Positions 8,019-17,343 of a stretch of 64,000 bases of DNA are shown one piece after another; positions within the stretch are counted from its first letter, which is position 1, and every line of letters starts with the position of its first letter. The notes under the pieces are model-generated. The model saw only the letters and a program-made list of their open reading frames with translations. It searched no databases and had not been told where the DNA came from. This DNA comes from Methanomassiliicoccales archaeon. Its GTDB lineage: Archaea; Thermoplasmatota; Thermoplasmata; RBG-16-68-12; SOIM01. The position numbers and the translations under genes are program-made. Where the stretch lies: contig SOIM01000003.1 of NCBI GenBank assembly GCA_004377185.1, positions 59,737 through 123,736 on the forward strand. Reading direction: 5' to 3'.

Positions 8019-9893
8019 ATGTCCAAATCTGTGCTTGTCAAATTCCATCCCGACGACATACAAGTTGATGTGAAGAAAGGAATCTCCGTTCTGGAGGCTG
8101 CTATATCCGCGGGAGTGTACATAGACTCGATTTGCGGTGGAAGGGGCAAGTGCGGTAAGTGCAAGGTGATTTTGAAGCAAGGAGAGCCGAGAGTAGATTC
8201 CAAGGAGCATCTTACCGAGGACGAGGTTTCAAAGGGTTATGTTCTGGCCTGCAAGACCCACGTCCAGGATGACACTGAGATCCTCGTACCGGAGGAGAGC
8301 AGGCTGGGCCTCCATCAGATTCTGAAAAGCAGTGAGGTTGTCTCCCTGGGAGAACTGAATCCGTTGGTCCGAAAACAGTATCTGGAAATAGAGCCGCCGA
8401 CTCTGGAAGACAATGTAAGCGACCTGTCCCGAGTGGAGCGGGAGTTGGAGGAAAGGGAGATCTGCGACACCTGCGTGAGTCTGCCGATGTTGAAGAAGAT
8501 TAGCAAGGTCCTTAGGAAGAAGGATTGGAAGGTGACGCTTACTTTTGCGGATGCTGGCAGAGAGAGCACCGTTGTGGACATTGAAAGTGGGGACACCACA
8601 GACAAGCTCTATGGCGTAGCAGTTGATATCGGAACTACCACCGTGGTTGTGGAACTGGTGGACCTGACATCCGGTCAGGTGATAGACTGCGAGGCTGATT
8701 ACAACAAACAGGTCATGTTCGGTGAGGATGTTCTCACAAGGATACTGTATGCAACAGAGGAGGAGAAGGGTCTTTCCAAACTCAAGAAGGCCATTGTCAG
8801 CACGATCAACTACCTCATAAGTGCACTGGCGAAACGGAACGGATTGAGGAGACGGGATATCCAATTCATGACCGCGGCCGGGAACACGACCATGGTGCAC
8901 CTTTTCTTGGGACTGGACCCTGCACAGATCAGGATTGATCCCTATATCCCAGTCGCGAACAACCTGCCTTTTATAAGGGCCGGGGAGACGGGAATCAAGA
9001 TCAACCGGAGCGGTTACGTGTACTGTCTTCCGGGAAGGAGCAGCTACGTGGGCGGAGACATAACAGCAGATATTCTGGCAACAAATCTGCACAAGAATGA
9101 TGAGCTTTCCATGCTGATTGACGTCGGCACGAACGGGGAGGTAGTTCTTGGTAACAAGGACTGGATGGTGTCCTGTTCCTGTTCCGCCGGTCCAGCTTTT
9201 GAAGGGGGCGAAGTCGATTTCGGCATCCGAGCAACTGTCGGTGCAATTGAACGCGTCACGCTGACTCCCGACCTTGAAGTCAAGTACTCCACAATCGGCA
9301 ACGTGAAACCGAAAGGGATCTGCGGTTCGGGGTTGATCGATTTACTGGCGGAGCTCTTCATGCACGGGGCCATGAACAAGGCCGGTCAACTTGAGGAAAC
9401 TGGCAGCAAGAGGATTAGGGAAGGGGACGAAGGCAAGGAGTTCGTCGTGATTTGGTCCGATGAGACGAATATCAAGAAGGATATGGTCCTGAGCGAGGTT
9501 GACATCAAGAACATCATGAGAACTAAGGCTGCCGTCTATGCCTCTTGCTCGGTCCTTTTGAAATCCATGAACTACAAGTTCACCGACATCAAGAAACTGT
9601 ACGTGGCTGGAGGTTTCGGCAACTATCTCGATGTGAGGAAATCCGTGTACCTGGGCCTCCTTCCGGATGTTGATACTGACTTGTACAGCTTCATAGGGAA
9701 CGGTGCCGTGGCTGGATCAAGGTTGGTGTTGCTGGACAGAAGCAAACTGGAGGAAGCCAAAGAGATTGTCAGAAAGATGACCTACATAGAGCTGAGCGTC
9801 AACACCATGTTCTACAACGAGTTCACTTCTGCTCTGTTCTTTCCCCACACGGACATAAACCTGTTCCCGAGCGCCAAAGAGTTGCTGGCATGA
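8019..9893 (+). CDS. acsV: Corrinoid-protein reductive activator (RACo/ASKHA, 2Fe-2S)
   Basis: A 624-residue protein. Residues 1-85 are a plant-type 2Fe-2S ferredoxin domain with Cys39, Cys45, Cys48 and Cys78. After a linker comes an ASKHA ATPase domain from about residue 190, with GVAVDIGTTTVVVELVDL (phosphate 1), AAGNTTMVHLFLG, SMLIDVGTNGEVVLG (phosphate 2), CSAGPAFEGG and YVAGGFGNYLD (adenosine). The family uses ATP to reduce inactive Co(II) to Co(I) in corrinoid iron-sulfur proteins. The start at 8019 is chosen over an upstream in-frame codon because it opens the ferredoxin domain and follows AGGTTC. It overlaps the MetE-like gene by 4 bases. The likely partner is AcsC/AcsD encoded about 3 kb away. 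Confidence 0.88.
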   Translation: MSKSVLVKFHPDDIQVDVKKGISVLEAAISAGVYIDSICGGRGKCGKCKVILKQGEPRVDSKEHLTEDEVSKGYVLACKTHVQDDTEILVPEESRLGLHQILKSSEVVSLGELNPLVRKQYLEIEPPTLEDNVSDLSRVERELEEREICDTCVSLPMLKKISKVLRKKDWKVTLTFADAGRESTVVDIESGDTTDKLYGVAVDIGTTTVVVELVDLTSGQVIDCEADYNKQVMFGEDVLTRILYATEEEKGLSKLKKAIVSTINYLISALAKRNGLRRRDIQFMTAAGNTTMVHLFLGLDPAQIRIDPYIPVANNLPFIRAGETGIKINRSGYVYCLPGRSSYVGGDITADILATNLHKNDELSMLIDVGTNGEVVLGNKDWMVSCSCSAGPAFEGGEVDFGIRATVGAIERVTLTPDLEVKYSTIGNVKPKGICGSGLIDLLAELFMHGAMNKAGQLEETGSKRIREGDEGKEFVVIWSDETNIKKDMVLSEVDIKNIMRTKAAVYASCSVLLKSMNYKFTDIKKLYVAGGFGNYLDVRKSVYLGLLPDVDTDLYSFIGNGAVAGSRLVLLDRSKLEEAKEIVRKMTYIELSVNTMFYNEFTSALFFPHTDINLFPSAKELLA

Positions 9894-10936
9894 CAAGGTT
9901 TTCCCCGAATTGCGCGATTACATCTGTAGGAAGCCTGCCCCATCTGGACCCTCCCGAGGCTTGCAGATTGATTCTAGAATACTGTAAGGAAGCGCCTGCT
10001 TGGCCGCAACTCCCCAACTTAGGCTTCAAGCAAAGCATGTACGTTCAATACGCGTACGATTTCCCGGACATCGTCATGGATGAAGAGAAGGAACAGATCT
10101 ATGTCGACATTGAGAGACTAGAAGCGGCTCATCTGGAAGAGTTCTTGCAGAAGGTTCAGAAAGAGGAGTTGGATGAATTCAGCTATGGTGAGGATTATTT
10201 CATGGGGCTTTTTGAGATGCTGGAGCAGGCCAAGGACTCTCCCGATATCCGGATTTTGAAGGGGCAGGTGACAGGTCCCATAAGCCTTGGATTGAAACTG
10301 ACCGACCAGAAGAAAATGTCCATAATCTATGACGAGACCTTGAACCAGATCCTGACGCAGCACCTGCGGATGAAAGCAAAATGGCAGCAAAGGGCCCTTG
10401 CCGAGGTCTTCCCTCAGACCCTGATAGTCTTTGACGAGCCTTACATGAACATGTTTGGATCCGCCTTCTTGAACTTGGGAGGAGAGGACGTGCTCAGAAT
10501 GATTGCCGAGGTCACGGACGGAGTTCCTGGATTGCTGGGTCTGCACTGTTGCGGGAATACGGACTGGGGGCTGATGATGGACACCGGGGTGGATGTCATA
10601 TCACTGGATGCCTACAATGCGGGCGATGTTCTCGCCCTTTACTCGGATAAAGTGAGAGAATTCCTGTCCCGTGGCGGAATCCTGGCGTGGGGTATAGTCC
10701 CCTCGGTTCCCAGCGCCTTCCTGGAGGAATCCCAAGAGAGCCTTCTTAAGAGGCTCGAAAAAACAATGGGTTTACTAATAAAAAAGGACATAGAAGAAGA
10801 TGTACTGTTGAATCAGTCTCTCATAACTCCCTCGTGCGGATTGGTGGGTATGGAGGAAGGGATGGCGGAAAACGCCTTGGCGGTCACCAAATGGATATCG
10901 GACTCTTTGAGGAAAAAACACAACCTGGAGGACTAG
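9890..10936 (+). CDS. MetE/UROD-fold cobalamin- or zinc-dependent methyltransferase-like protein
   Basis: A 348-residue protein related to the C-terminal catalytic half of methionine synthase (MetE/core MetE). It opens with TSVGSLPHLDPPEA, the family's N-terminal signature. Candidate zinc ligands are His and Cys in LGLHCCGNTDW near residue 217 and Cys in ITPSCGLVGM near 310, matching the H-x-C and distant C pattern. ILKGQVTGPISLG and VFDEPYMNMFG are also family-like. It lacks the N-terminal MetE domain, as archaeal core enzymes do. The ATGA overlap with RACo and the 2-base gap to the CooC-like gene suggest a methyl-corrinoid substrate within the Wood-Ljungdahl system rather than free methionine synthesis; that is inference. 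Confidence 0.75.
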   Translation: MTRFSPNCAITSVGSLPHLDPPEACRLILEYCKEAPAWPQLPNLGFKQSMYVQYAYDFPDIVMDEEKEQIYVDIERLEAAHLEEFLQKVQKEELDEFSYGEDYFMGLFEMLEQAKDSPDIRILKGQVTGPISLGLKLTDQKKMSIIYDETLNQILTQHLRMKAKWQQRALAEVFPQTLIVFDEPYMNMFGSAFLNLGGEDVLRMIAEVTDGVPGLLGLHCCGNTDWGLMMDTGVDVISLDAYNAGDVLALYSDKVREFLSRGGILAWGIVPSVPSAFLEESQESLLKRLEKTMGLLIKKDIEEDVLLNQSLITPSCGLVGMEEGMAENALAVTKWISDSLRKKHNLED

Positions 10937-10937
10937 G

Positions 10938-11681
10938 GTGAAGACGCTCGCAGTATCTGGGAAAGGCGGAGTCGGCAAGACGACCTTGGCTAGTCTTCTC
11001 GTAAAACTACTCAGCAAGAGGAAGGTCATGCTGGCCGTTGATGCGGACCCGAACACCAACCTCAATCTCATGCTCGGTGTTGAAGTGGAAAAGACGATTG
11101 GGCAGTTGAGAGAGGAGATCACCGAGGATCCAGATGCTATTCCTGACGGCATGTCAAAGCAGGACTACACAGAGTATCAGCTTCAGATGTCGATAGTCGA
11201 AGGATCCAAGTTCGATTTGATCGCGATGGGAAGACAAGAAGGTCCTGGTTGCTATTGCTACATCAACAATCTTCTGAGGGTCTTCATGGACAGCCTGGCT
11301 GAGAAATACCCCTATGTCATAATCGACAATGAAGCAGGGATGGAGCATCTGAGCAGAAGAACGACGAGGAACACCGATTTTCTCTTCATCGTCTCAGACA
11401 CTACAAGGACGGGCGTACTGACTGCCGAACGAATCAGAAAGATGACTGAAGATTTGAAACTGAACACGGGTACTACATGCTTGGTGCTTAACAGAACTGC
11501 TGAGGTTCCGGAGAATCTGCGGGAGAACATCGCACGGGGAGGATTTGACCACGTTGTGACCCTTCCGGAGGACAAGACGATTTCGGAGTTCGTATCCCAG
11601 GGAAGATCTCTAGTCGATTTGCCAGAAACGAGCCCCGCCTTCATCAAAATCAAGCAGATTGCAAAGGAGATCGGAGTCTAG
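10938..11681 (+). CDS. cooC: CooC-like nickel-insertion ATPase (ParA/MinD family)
   Basis: A 247-residue P-loop ATPase starting at GTG. The deviant Walker A loop SGKGGVGKTTLAS is at residues 6-18, and AVDADPNTNLNLMLG follows at about 34-48. A C-x-C pair in GPGCYCYINN near residue 110 matches the metal-binding site known in CooC maturation factors. YVIIDNEAGMEHLSRRTTRNTD near 135 is the switch II region. The family supports nickel loading of carbon monoxide dehydrogenase or acetyl-CoA synthase. The gene follows the MetE-like gene by 1 base and faces the CODH/ACS operon, which agrees with this role. Which of the two nickel enzymes it serves cannot be decided. Confidence 0.88.
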   Translation: MKTLAVSGKGGVGKTTLASLLVKLLSKRKVMLAVDADPNTNLNLMLGVEVEKTIGQLREEITEDPDAIPDGMSKQDYTEYQLQMSIVEGSKFDLIAMGRQEGPGCYCYINNLLRVFMDSLAEKYPYVIIDNEAGMEHLSRRTTRNTDFLFIVSDTTRTGVLTAERIRKMTEDLKLNTGTTCLVLNRTAEVPENLRENIARGGFDHVVTLPEDKTISEFVSQGRSLVDLPETSPAFIKIKQIAKEIGV

Positions 11682-11708
11682 ACCAGAAGAGCTTTTGAGG
11701 GAAGAGGC

Positions 11709-12875
11709 ATGCCAGAGATATCATTTGAACAAACTGTTGCTGGTAAGAAAATAGTGGCGGCCATCAATTCTGCCTGCAAGCGACTGGAAGGTGTCGGTTT
11801 CGTTTACACGCCATACCAAATCCGATACAAGGACGGAGCAAGTGAGAGAGAATGGTACTTCGACAATCTGTCGCTGGTCGTGTCATCCGTCTCAATGAGA
11901 ATCCAGGCCGATGGATCGGGAAGAATGGAAGCAGAGGACGAGTACTCCGCGCTCTCTTTCTCAGTGGAGGAGGGAGAGGATTTCGACCCCGATTTGGTGA
12001 ATGAAGTATTCGAGAACTTTAAGAAGATCCTTCTGTCGGAAGTGGGAAAACCGCTGTCCGAGATCGCTCCTTCTCCAAAGATTACATCCAAGAAAGAGAG
12101 AATGAAGTTGCCAGAGTTGTCCGAAGAAGACAAAAAGAGAATCGAAGGGGGGTCCATCCGCATCCTTGCGGTCGTGATGGGAGAGTATGGGGAGAGGATC
12201 GCGAAGCATATTGCGGAGAACGGTCCCAGCGGATGGGAGGTCAGCACCATCACTCTCGAGACGGGTTTGCCGTCGATGATTGATGACCCGGAGGAGTTTC
12301 TTCCTTCCGAGATACCAAAGGCCGACTTGCTCTTGGCGATGCAGGAGGATTCGTCCGCAGCGCAATTGATAGTTGACATCGCCAGGATCGCACAGGTCAG
12401 AGGAGTGATTGCCCCCATCGACAACAGTGAATGGCTCCCCGAAGGGATGAAGAACCAGATAGAGAGAGAACTGAAAGAAATGGGTGTCGAGAGCATCTTC
12501 CCCAGACCCTTTTGCATATTGGAAGAGATCGGAAGCCCGCTGATTGACCAGTTTGCCAAATGCTTCGGAAAACCCAAGTTGGAACTGAAGTGGGAGAACG
12601 ACAGAATAACCGAAGTGGACGTGTTGGTGGATGCGGCATGTGGCAGCGCGAAATATGTGGCGAAGGAACTGTTAGGCAAATCAATCGATGACGCAGTAGA
12701 GAAAGCCGGACTGGCACATCACCATTTCCCCTGCCTCGCTTCCATGAAGGTCGAGAAGGACCTTGAGGACACGCTCATGCATGTCTCCGGCCTGCAGATC
12801 AAGAAGGCTGTGGACAAGATACTGGCACCTGAGAGAAAGAAGAAAGCTGTTTATATCGACCCGGATACGTTCTGA
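11709..12875 (+). CDS. DUF166 protein with an added N-terminal domain
   Basis: A 388-residue protein. The C-terminal part (from about residue 150) begins IRILAVVMGEYGERIAKHI and continues with WEVSTITLETGLPSMIDDPEEFLP, typical of the archaeal DUF166 family (sometimes labelled thymidylate synthase, without proof). Cysteine-containing stretches ACGSAKYVAKEL and HHHFPCLASM near the end may bind metal. The first about 130 residues are a separate unrecognised domain rich in acidic and aromatic residues. The gene ends 4 bases before the convergent acsC stop. DUF166 genes often lie near CODH/ACS genes in archaea, so a role in its function or maturation is likely, but no reaction is known. Confidence 0.75.
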   Translation: MPEISFEQTVAGKKIVAAINSACKRLEGVGFVYTPYQIRYKDGASEREWYFDNLSLVVSSVSMRIQADGSGRMEAEDEYSALSFSVEEGEDFDPDLVNEVFENFKKILLSEVGKPLSEIAPSPKITSKKERMKLPELSEEDKKRIEGGSIRILAVVMGEYGERIAKHIAENGPSGWEVSTITLETGLPSMIDDPEEFLPSEIPKADLLLAMQEDSSAAQLIVDIARIAQVRGVIAPIDNSEWLPEGMKNQIERELKEMGVESIFPRPFCILEEIGSPLIDQFAKCFGKPKLELKWENDRITEVDVLVDAACGSAKYVAKELLGKSIDDAVEKAGLAHHHFPCLASMKVEKDLEDTLMHVSGLQIKKAVDKILAPERKKKAVYIDPDTF

Positions 12876-12879
12876 CCTT

Positions 12880-14217
12880 TCAAATCGCCCGGTCCTTCAG
12901 GAATTTTGGAAGCCCGGAGGAATCCCTGGGACCCACAATGACTTCCCAACCAGATTTCTCCTGCAACTTCCCGCTCATTCTTGAAACCTGGCCGGGAATG
13001 ATGATCTTCTTCTGGCTGACCTTCTCCTCTATCCCGCATTCCTTCACCAAATCTGTTGCGATCTCCGCGTTGAACTTGTCGGCCGCGAAGGCCGTCATGA
13101 CCGACAAACCTTCCGAATCTGCAACCAAAAGATAACTTGGCACTTTGCTCGTTTCGATATCCCCGCTGACGGTGAAGTAGGTCAAAGAGAAATTGGTCGT
13201 GATCAAAACAGGTGATTCCGGTGTGGGCGAACCGATCTCGTAGATTCCGGGCTTGACCTGGATGGGTTTCTGCGGATCGGTGTAGATATTCTGCCTCAAG
13301 GCGAAAAGCGGATACATCAGAGGGACATCGACTTCATGGAACGCCACAAGTGATGCGTATTTCATCGTGCCCAGGGCAGCAACGATTCCAGCCTCGTTCA
13401 GATTGCCTTCCGCGAACACGAAGGTCGGATACCCCAGGGGTCTGAACTTCTTCTTGACCGACAGTCTTCTTATTATTGTGAGGTTGCGGAGCATGTCTCC
13501 CAGGTTCTTGGTTCCGAAGTCCAGCACGATGTCCTCAACGCCAGCTCCCTTGACCTTCTCTGTGAGGTCTGCAAGATTGTCGAGCGAAGTTGTTTCGTGA
13601 ACCACCAAAGGACATCCTGTTTCCTTGGCGATTTCGGTCATTCTCTCCCAGTTCTCCGGGGTGGCAGCATGAAGGAGTGGTTTCTTGTCGGCCACTGCCT
13701 TTGCGGCCTGAGACATAACATCCGGGTTCTCCGAAATCAACAGCAATGGAAGGTCGGTCTGGGAAGAAACTTCCTGGATGACAGAAGCGAAAGTTGCTGG
13801 GTCGTTCGAACTGGCCCGGACACCTACCATGTCCATGCTCATGATCTGACCGACTCGATCGAAGGTGAGGGACTTAAGAGATTCTATCTTCTGCTTTCTT
13901 TCATCGGGACTTGAGGTGTCATCAACCATTAGGGCGTATGCCGTGGGATGGAAGAACTTCTTCTCATGCCGGAAAAGCTCGGTCTCGTCCCCGATTTCCA
14001 CCGTCTTGTCGCCGGTACCAATCTTGACCAATCGAATCGGAGGAGCCGCAGAAGCAGCGAGGAACTCCTTTGCCTCTTCGGATACATGGGGGCATTTGTC
14101 CAGACTGACCTTCTGATTTGCCAGCTGCATTGCAAACGCCAGACAGGTGGGAACGCCACAATCGCCGCAGTTCGTTTTCGGCAGCTTCTGATAGATCTCC
14201 AGTGCGGTAGGCATCAA
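12880..14217 (-). CDS. acsC: Corrinoid iron-sulfur protein large subunit (CODH/ACS gamma)
   Basis: A 445-residue protein that carries the corrinoid and a 4Fe-4S cluster and shuttles the methyl group to acetyl-CoA synthase. The cluster motif is at residues 17-42: NCGDCGVPTC with a fourth Cys in LDKCPH. A TIM-barrel domain follows (DRVGQIMSMDMVGVRASS, LPLLLISENPDV). The C-terminal domain, with YFTVSGDIE and SYLLVADSEGLSV, is the B12-binding part. Length agrees with the family (about 440-460). The start region overlaps the acsD stop by 4 bases; a second ATG three bases in is equally possible. It is the last gene of the operon ferredoxin-cooS-acsB-acsD-acsC. Confidence 0.93.
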   Translation of the reverse strand: MMPTALEIYQKLPKTNCGDCGVPTCLAFAMQLANQKVSLDKCPHVSEEAKEFLAASAAPPIRLVKIGTGDKTVEIGDETELFRHEKKFFHPTAYALMVDDTSSPDERKQKIESLKSLTFDRVGQIMSMDMVGVRASSNDPATFASVIQEVSSQTDLPLLLISENPDVMSQAAKAVADKKPLLHAATPENWERMTEIAKETGCPLVVHETTSLDNLADLTEKVKGAGVEDIVLDFGTKNLGDMLRNLTIIRRLSVKKKFRPLGYPTFVFAEGNLNEAGIVAALGTMKYASLVAFHEVDVPLMYPLFALRQNIYTDPQKPIQVKPGIYEIGSPTPESPVLITTNFSLTYFTVSGDIETSKVPSYLLVADSEGLSVMTAFAADKFNAEIATDLVKECGIEEKVSQKKIIIPGQVSRMSGKLQEKSGWEVIVGPRDSSGLPKFLKDRAI

Positions 14218-15173
14218 GACCCACCTCCGGTCAGCTGGCCGACGGTCTTCCTCACCAACGCCATCGCCTCCGGGTGCCTCATGATCAGCATGTCCGCGCC
14301 CGCCACGAGTGCGGAGGTTCCAGTCGTTGCTTCCCAGAAAATAACTCTCTTCTTAGGGTCGCCCAGGGCGGGGTCCTCCTTGAAGGATTCCCTCGCGTTG
14401 TAAACCCTCGTAGTCTCGCAGAGAATGGGAGTTTGAAGCATGGCATCGCCCATGAGTGCTGCAAGCTTGACCCTCTCAATGACGGAATATGAATACTCCA
14501 GGCCGTACCCAAGGGCAGCCATCAAGGGATCAGAGATGATGTTCTCTTTCTTAATGCCGAAATCGGTCAGAAGGATGTTCATCTGTTTGGCCAAGTTGAT
14601 GTCCAGGTTGGAGAATGCCACCACACCATGGCCATTGGCCATTGAAGCCACGGATATGGACTTGTAAGCGGCCTCTTCGGCAAGGCCCAGGAAGCATCTC
14701 TCGCCCTTTGCGGCACCGGAGCAGAGTTCCAGAACCTTCGCGTCTTTCTCTTCGTTTCCGCTTCCGTAGATGAAGAGAGGGACACCCACGGCACTGAGGA
14801 CTTCCTTCACGGTGTTCGCGGCCTCCTCGGCGCTTCTGTCCTCCTCCTCCGGGTTCGTGCTGATGAGCTTGAGGCAAATCATATCGGCTCCGAACTCCTC
14901 CTCACACTTCTTCGCCCATCTTGCTGGATCGTCCTTGACATCCTGGATCGGTTCGAGCGCCACCTGAGGGTAATCCTCGCGAACGACATCCAGGACTTCC
15001 ATTCCGATTACTGGAGGATGTGGCAATTCACCCTCGAAATCCAGAAAAGGAAGCGCGTTCTCTCCGCCAAGCAAGATCTTCTTCGTTCTTGTTCCGCCTT
15101 CATCCGGGGTCGCACCAATTACGACCTCGCCTATCTTACCTGTCCATTTCTCAATAGGTATCTCAATGGCCAT
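14214..15173 (-). CDS. acsD: Corrinoid iron-sulfur protein small subunit (CODH/ACS delta)
   Basis: A 319-residue TIM-barrel protein that pairs with AcsC to form the corrinoid iron-sulfur protein. Recognisable stretches are PPVIGMEVLD near residue 53, FGADMICLKLIST near 95, DPLMAALGYGLEYSYSVIERVKLAALMGD in the middle (seen in two parts around 228-255), and FWEATTGTSALVAGADMLIMRHP near 285. Bacterial AcsD is about 310-320 residues, while archaeal CdhD is often longer (about 400), so this one is of bacterial size. It sits between acsB (15 bases away) and acsC (4-base overlap). Confidence 0.92.
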   Translation of the reverse strand: MAIEIPIEKWTGKIGEVVIGATPDEGGTRTKKILLGGENALPFLDFEGELPHPPVIGMEVLDVVREDYPQVALEPIQDVKDDPARWAKKCEEEFGADMICLKLISTNPEEEDRSAEEAANTVKEVLSAVGVPLFIYGSGNEEKDAKVLELCSGAAKGERCFLGLAEEAAYKSISVASMANGHGVVAFSNLDINLAKQMNILLTDFGIKKENIISDPLMAALGYGLEYSYSVIERVKLAALMGDAMLQTPILCETTRVYNARESFKEDPALGDPKKRVIFWEATTGTSALVAGADMLIMRHPEAMALVRKTVGQLTGGGS

Positions 15174-15188
15174 TGAATCTCACCCTGT

Positions 15189-17339
15189 TTACATCATTGA
15201 AGGCAACTTTAGGGCTGGATGGTCAACCTTGTTTAAATATTCTACCAACTCGGCGGGGTCAGTGGCCACGGTTTCGTCCGCGATCTTGTCCACGAAGTCC
15301 GGTGTTCCGACTTCTTCTGCCCTAGCTTTCAGCCGGTCCATCATTTCTTCCTTCAACTGCTTAGGCATCCAGACTATCCTGTGAAAGCCTCCATCTGCTG
15401 AAATGAACTTCTTCGAGACAAGGTAATACCTGCCAACACCGATGAAACCGGGGGTCTGCTGACCTCCTCCTACCGTGCCTGCCAGGGTGGAGAACTTCAT
15501 GCCCAGTGGAGTCATTCCGGAATGCTCTCTGTTCACAACGATGACTCCGTTTGCCTCAGGCACCAATCCAACTATGCACTCGAAGCAACCGCAGGAGGTC
15601 ATGGGCTCCTCCATCATCGTATACAGGTTGAAGACATCCAGTTTCCCATGTGTGTGCTCTTTGACCGCATCGTTGACGCCGGTCCACTGCCCTTTCTCCT
15701 CTTCAATGGTGTCGCCCTTGACAATGGGCTGGTTCGGACCGGTCGGGGTGATTTGGTTGCTGGCTTTCGCGTCCAGCCAGTTGATAGCCCCGCACAATCC
15801 CAGCCTCTCAGGGCTCACTATGCACACGTGATTGGGAGCGAAGCTCTGACAGAGCGTGCATGTGTAGAAGGTGTCCACCTTCTCGTCGATTAGCCCAGCA
15901 ACTCTCTTATCTCTTGCATCGTAGGACTCCAAGGCCTCTGGGAAGTGCTTCTCGATCTCGTTCTGGTCGGTCATTACGGTGACCTGGATCCTGTTCAGAA
16001 GGACGCCAAAATCATCGTGGAGCTTGGCGTACAGAATATCTCCAAAGTGCTTGAACCGCAGCCCGCTCTCTACCCCTTTCTTGCTGAGTCTGATCCAAAG
16101 CAGGCTTCTCTGACCTGTGTGCCAGGCACCCTCCGCGAAGTTGATGAACTGGTGGATTCTCCTTTCCAGAACGGATTCGTAGTCCTCCTGCATCTTCTTG
16201 CCGTAGACCTCAACCAGGATGCCCAGGTTAGAGCCCGACCCTTCCTCCAGCTCGTCAGCGTCTTTTCCGATGAAGGTGATCTTGCCGTCTTCTACCTGGT
16301 CGGCCTCTCGCATCTTTACAAGTTCGAAGACCTTGGTCTTTGATGGTCCTCCCGCCTCCACATAGGTATCCGGTCTTCGGACCGTTTCACCCTCGAAAGC
16401 TGGGCCATACGCAACCGGGATATCAATGGCGGAGAGCTTGATCTGCATGTCCCTTATTTCTATCGCGGTCTGGATTATCTGGTCGTAGTCCTTCTGGACG
16501 ACGTACTTCCCCGGGATTTCCTCCACATCCTGATCTGTGATCGTGGGTGAACCGTTGAAGAGAACGGCGAACTCCGCTGCGACTTTGATCTGATCCAATG
16601 GTCCAAGCTGAATGACGACAACTTTGGGCCTCATCTTCAGGTATTTGAGAAGGCCTTCTCGGTCCCCTCTCTGAACTCCACCGAAAGCCAGAGCAGCCCT
16701 GATGGCGAAACTGAGACCGTGTATTGCCTGTGTGAACTCACCCAGGGGAAACAGCATTATGTCTGTACCCATGCTGATGCCCTCGTCCTCCAGCTGCCTT
16801 ATTATGTCGAAGGTCGCCATGAGGAGCATCCCCTTGTTCTGGCAATCCCTGATCATCTTGGCAAGCGCTTTCGGGTCTTTTGCCTTTCCAATGAAGACGA
16901 TGGCACCGGGTATGGTGTCGTCAACGAAAGCGATACCGAGAGTTCTCAGAACGGGGTCACCAACGAATCCGCAGTACTCCTGGGTGCCGGGAGGTGCCTC
17001 ATCCGCGTATGGCGTTTCGTTGTCGATGTACCTGATTGCCTCAACTATCTCCGCAGCCCACATTGTTGCCTCTCCAGCTAGCAGAGCGTTCTCATACGTG
17101 GGTTCTAGCATTATCTTTCCTCTCACTTCTCCCAAAAGAGAAGGAAGGTCTCCAAGCTTCTTGACGGGAGTTGTTGTCCAACCATAAAAGCATGGCAGCT
17201 CGTAACCGGTGTCGGGATATCCGATTTCCTTGTTGGGACCGTGGGTTCTCAAGGCTTTGTTCAGTAAGACATCAGCGTACCCAACCGCGGATACGCCGCC
17301 GGTTATGGCCATCGAGAAGAGTTCCTTCTGGGTAATCAT
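15189..17339 (-). CDS. acsB: Acetyl-CoA synthase, bacterial full-length type
   Basis: A 716-residue protein that joins CO, a methyl group and CoA to acetyl-CoA at a nickel-nickel-4Fe-4S A-cluster. The ligands are Cys494, Cys497, Cys506 and Cys516 (CxxCx8Cx9C), and Cys583-Gly-Cys585. All six are offset by exactly 12 from the numbers I recall for the Moorella enzyme (506, 509, 518, 528, 595, 597). The N-terminal CODH-binding domain, absent from archaeal CdhC (about 400-500 residues), is present. The ATG at 17339 is preferred over upstream codons because GGAGGGAAGTG precedes it and it opens with MITQKELF. The start lies 4 bases after the cooS stop. Confidence 0.95.
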   Translation of the reverse strand: MITQKELFSMAITGGVSAVGYADVLLNKALRTHGPNKEIGYPDTGYELPCFYGWTTTPVKKLGDLPSLLGEVRGKIMLEPTYENALLAGEATMWAAEIVEAIRYIDNETPYADEAPPGTQEYCGFVGDPVLRTLGIAFVDDTIPGAIVFIGKAKDPKALAKMIRDCQNKGMLLMATFDIIRQLEDEGISMGTDIMLFPLGEFTQAIHGLSFAIRAALAFGGVQRGDREGLLKYLKMRPKVVVIQLGPLDQIKVAAEFAVLFNGSPTITDQDVEEIPGKYVVQKDYDQIIQTAIEIRDMQIKLSAIDIPVAYGPAFEGETVRRPDTYVEAGGPSKTKVFELVKMREADQVEDGKITFIGKDADELEEGSGSNLGILVEVYGKKMQEDYESVLERRIHQFINFAEGAWHTGQRSLLWIRLSKKGVESGLRFKHFGDILYAKLHDDFGVLLNRIQVTVMTDQNEIEKHFPEALESYDARDKRVAGLIDEKVDTFYTCTLCQSFAPNHVCIVSPERLGLCGAINWLDAKASNQITPTGPNQPIVKGDTIEEEKGQWTGVNDAVKEHTHGKLDVFNLYTMMEEPMTSCGCFECIVGLVPEANGVIVVNREHSGMTPLGMKFSTLAGTVGGGQQTPGFIGVGRYYLVSKKFISADGGFHRIVWMPKQLKEEMMDRLKARAEEVGTPDFVDKIADETVATDPAELVEYLNKVDHPALKLPSMM

Positions 17340-17343
17340 GCGA

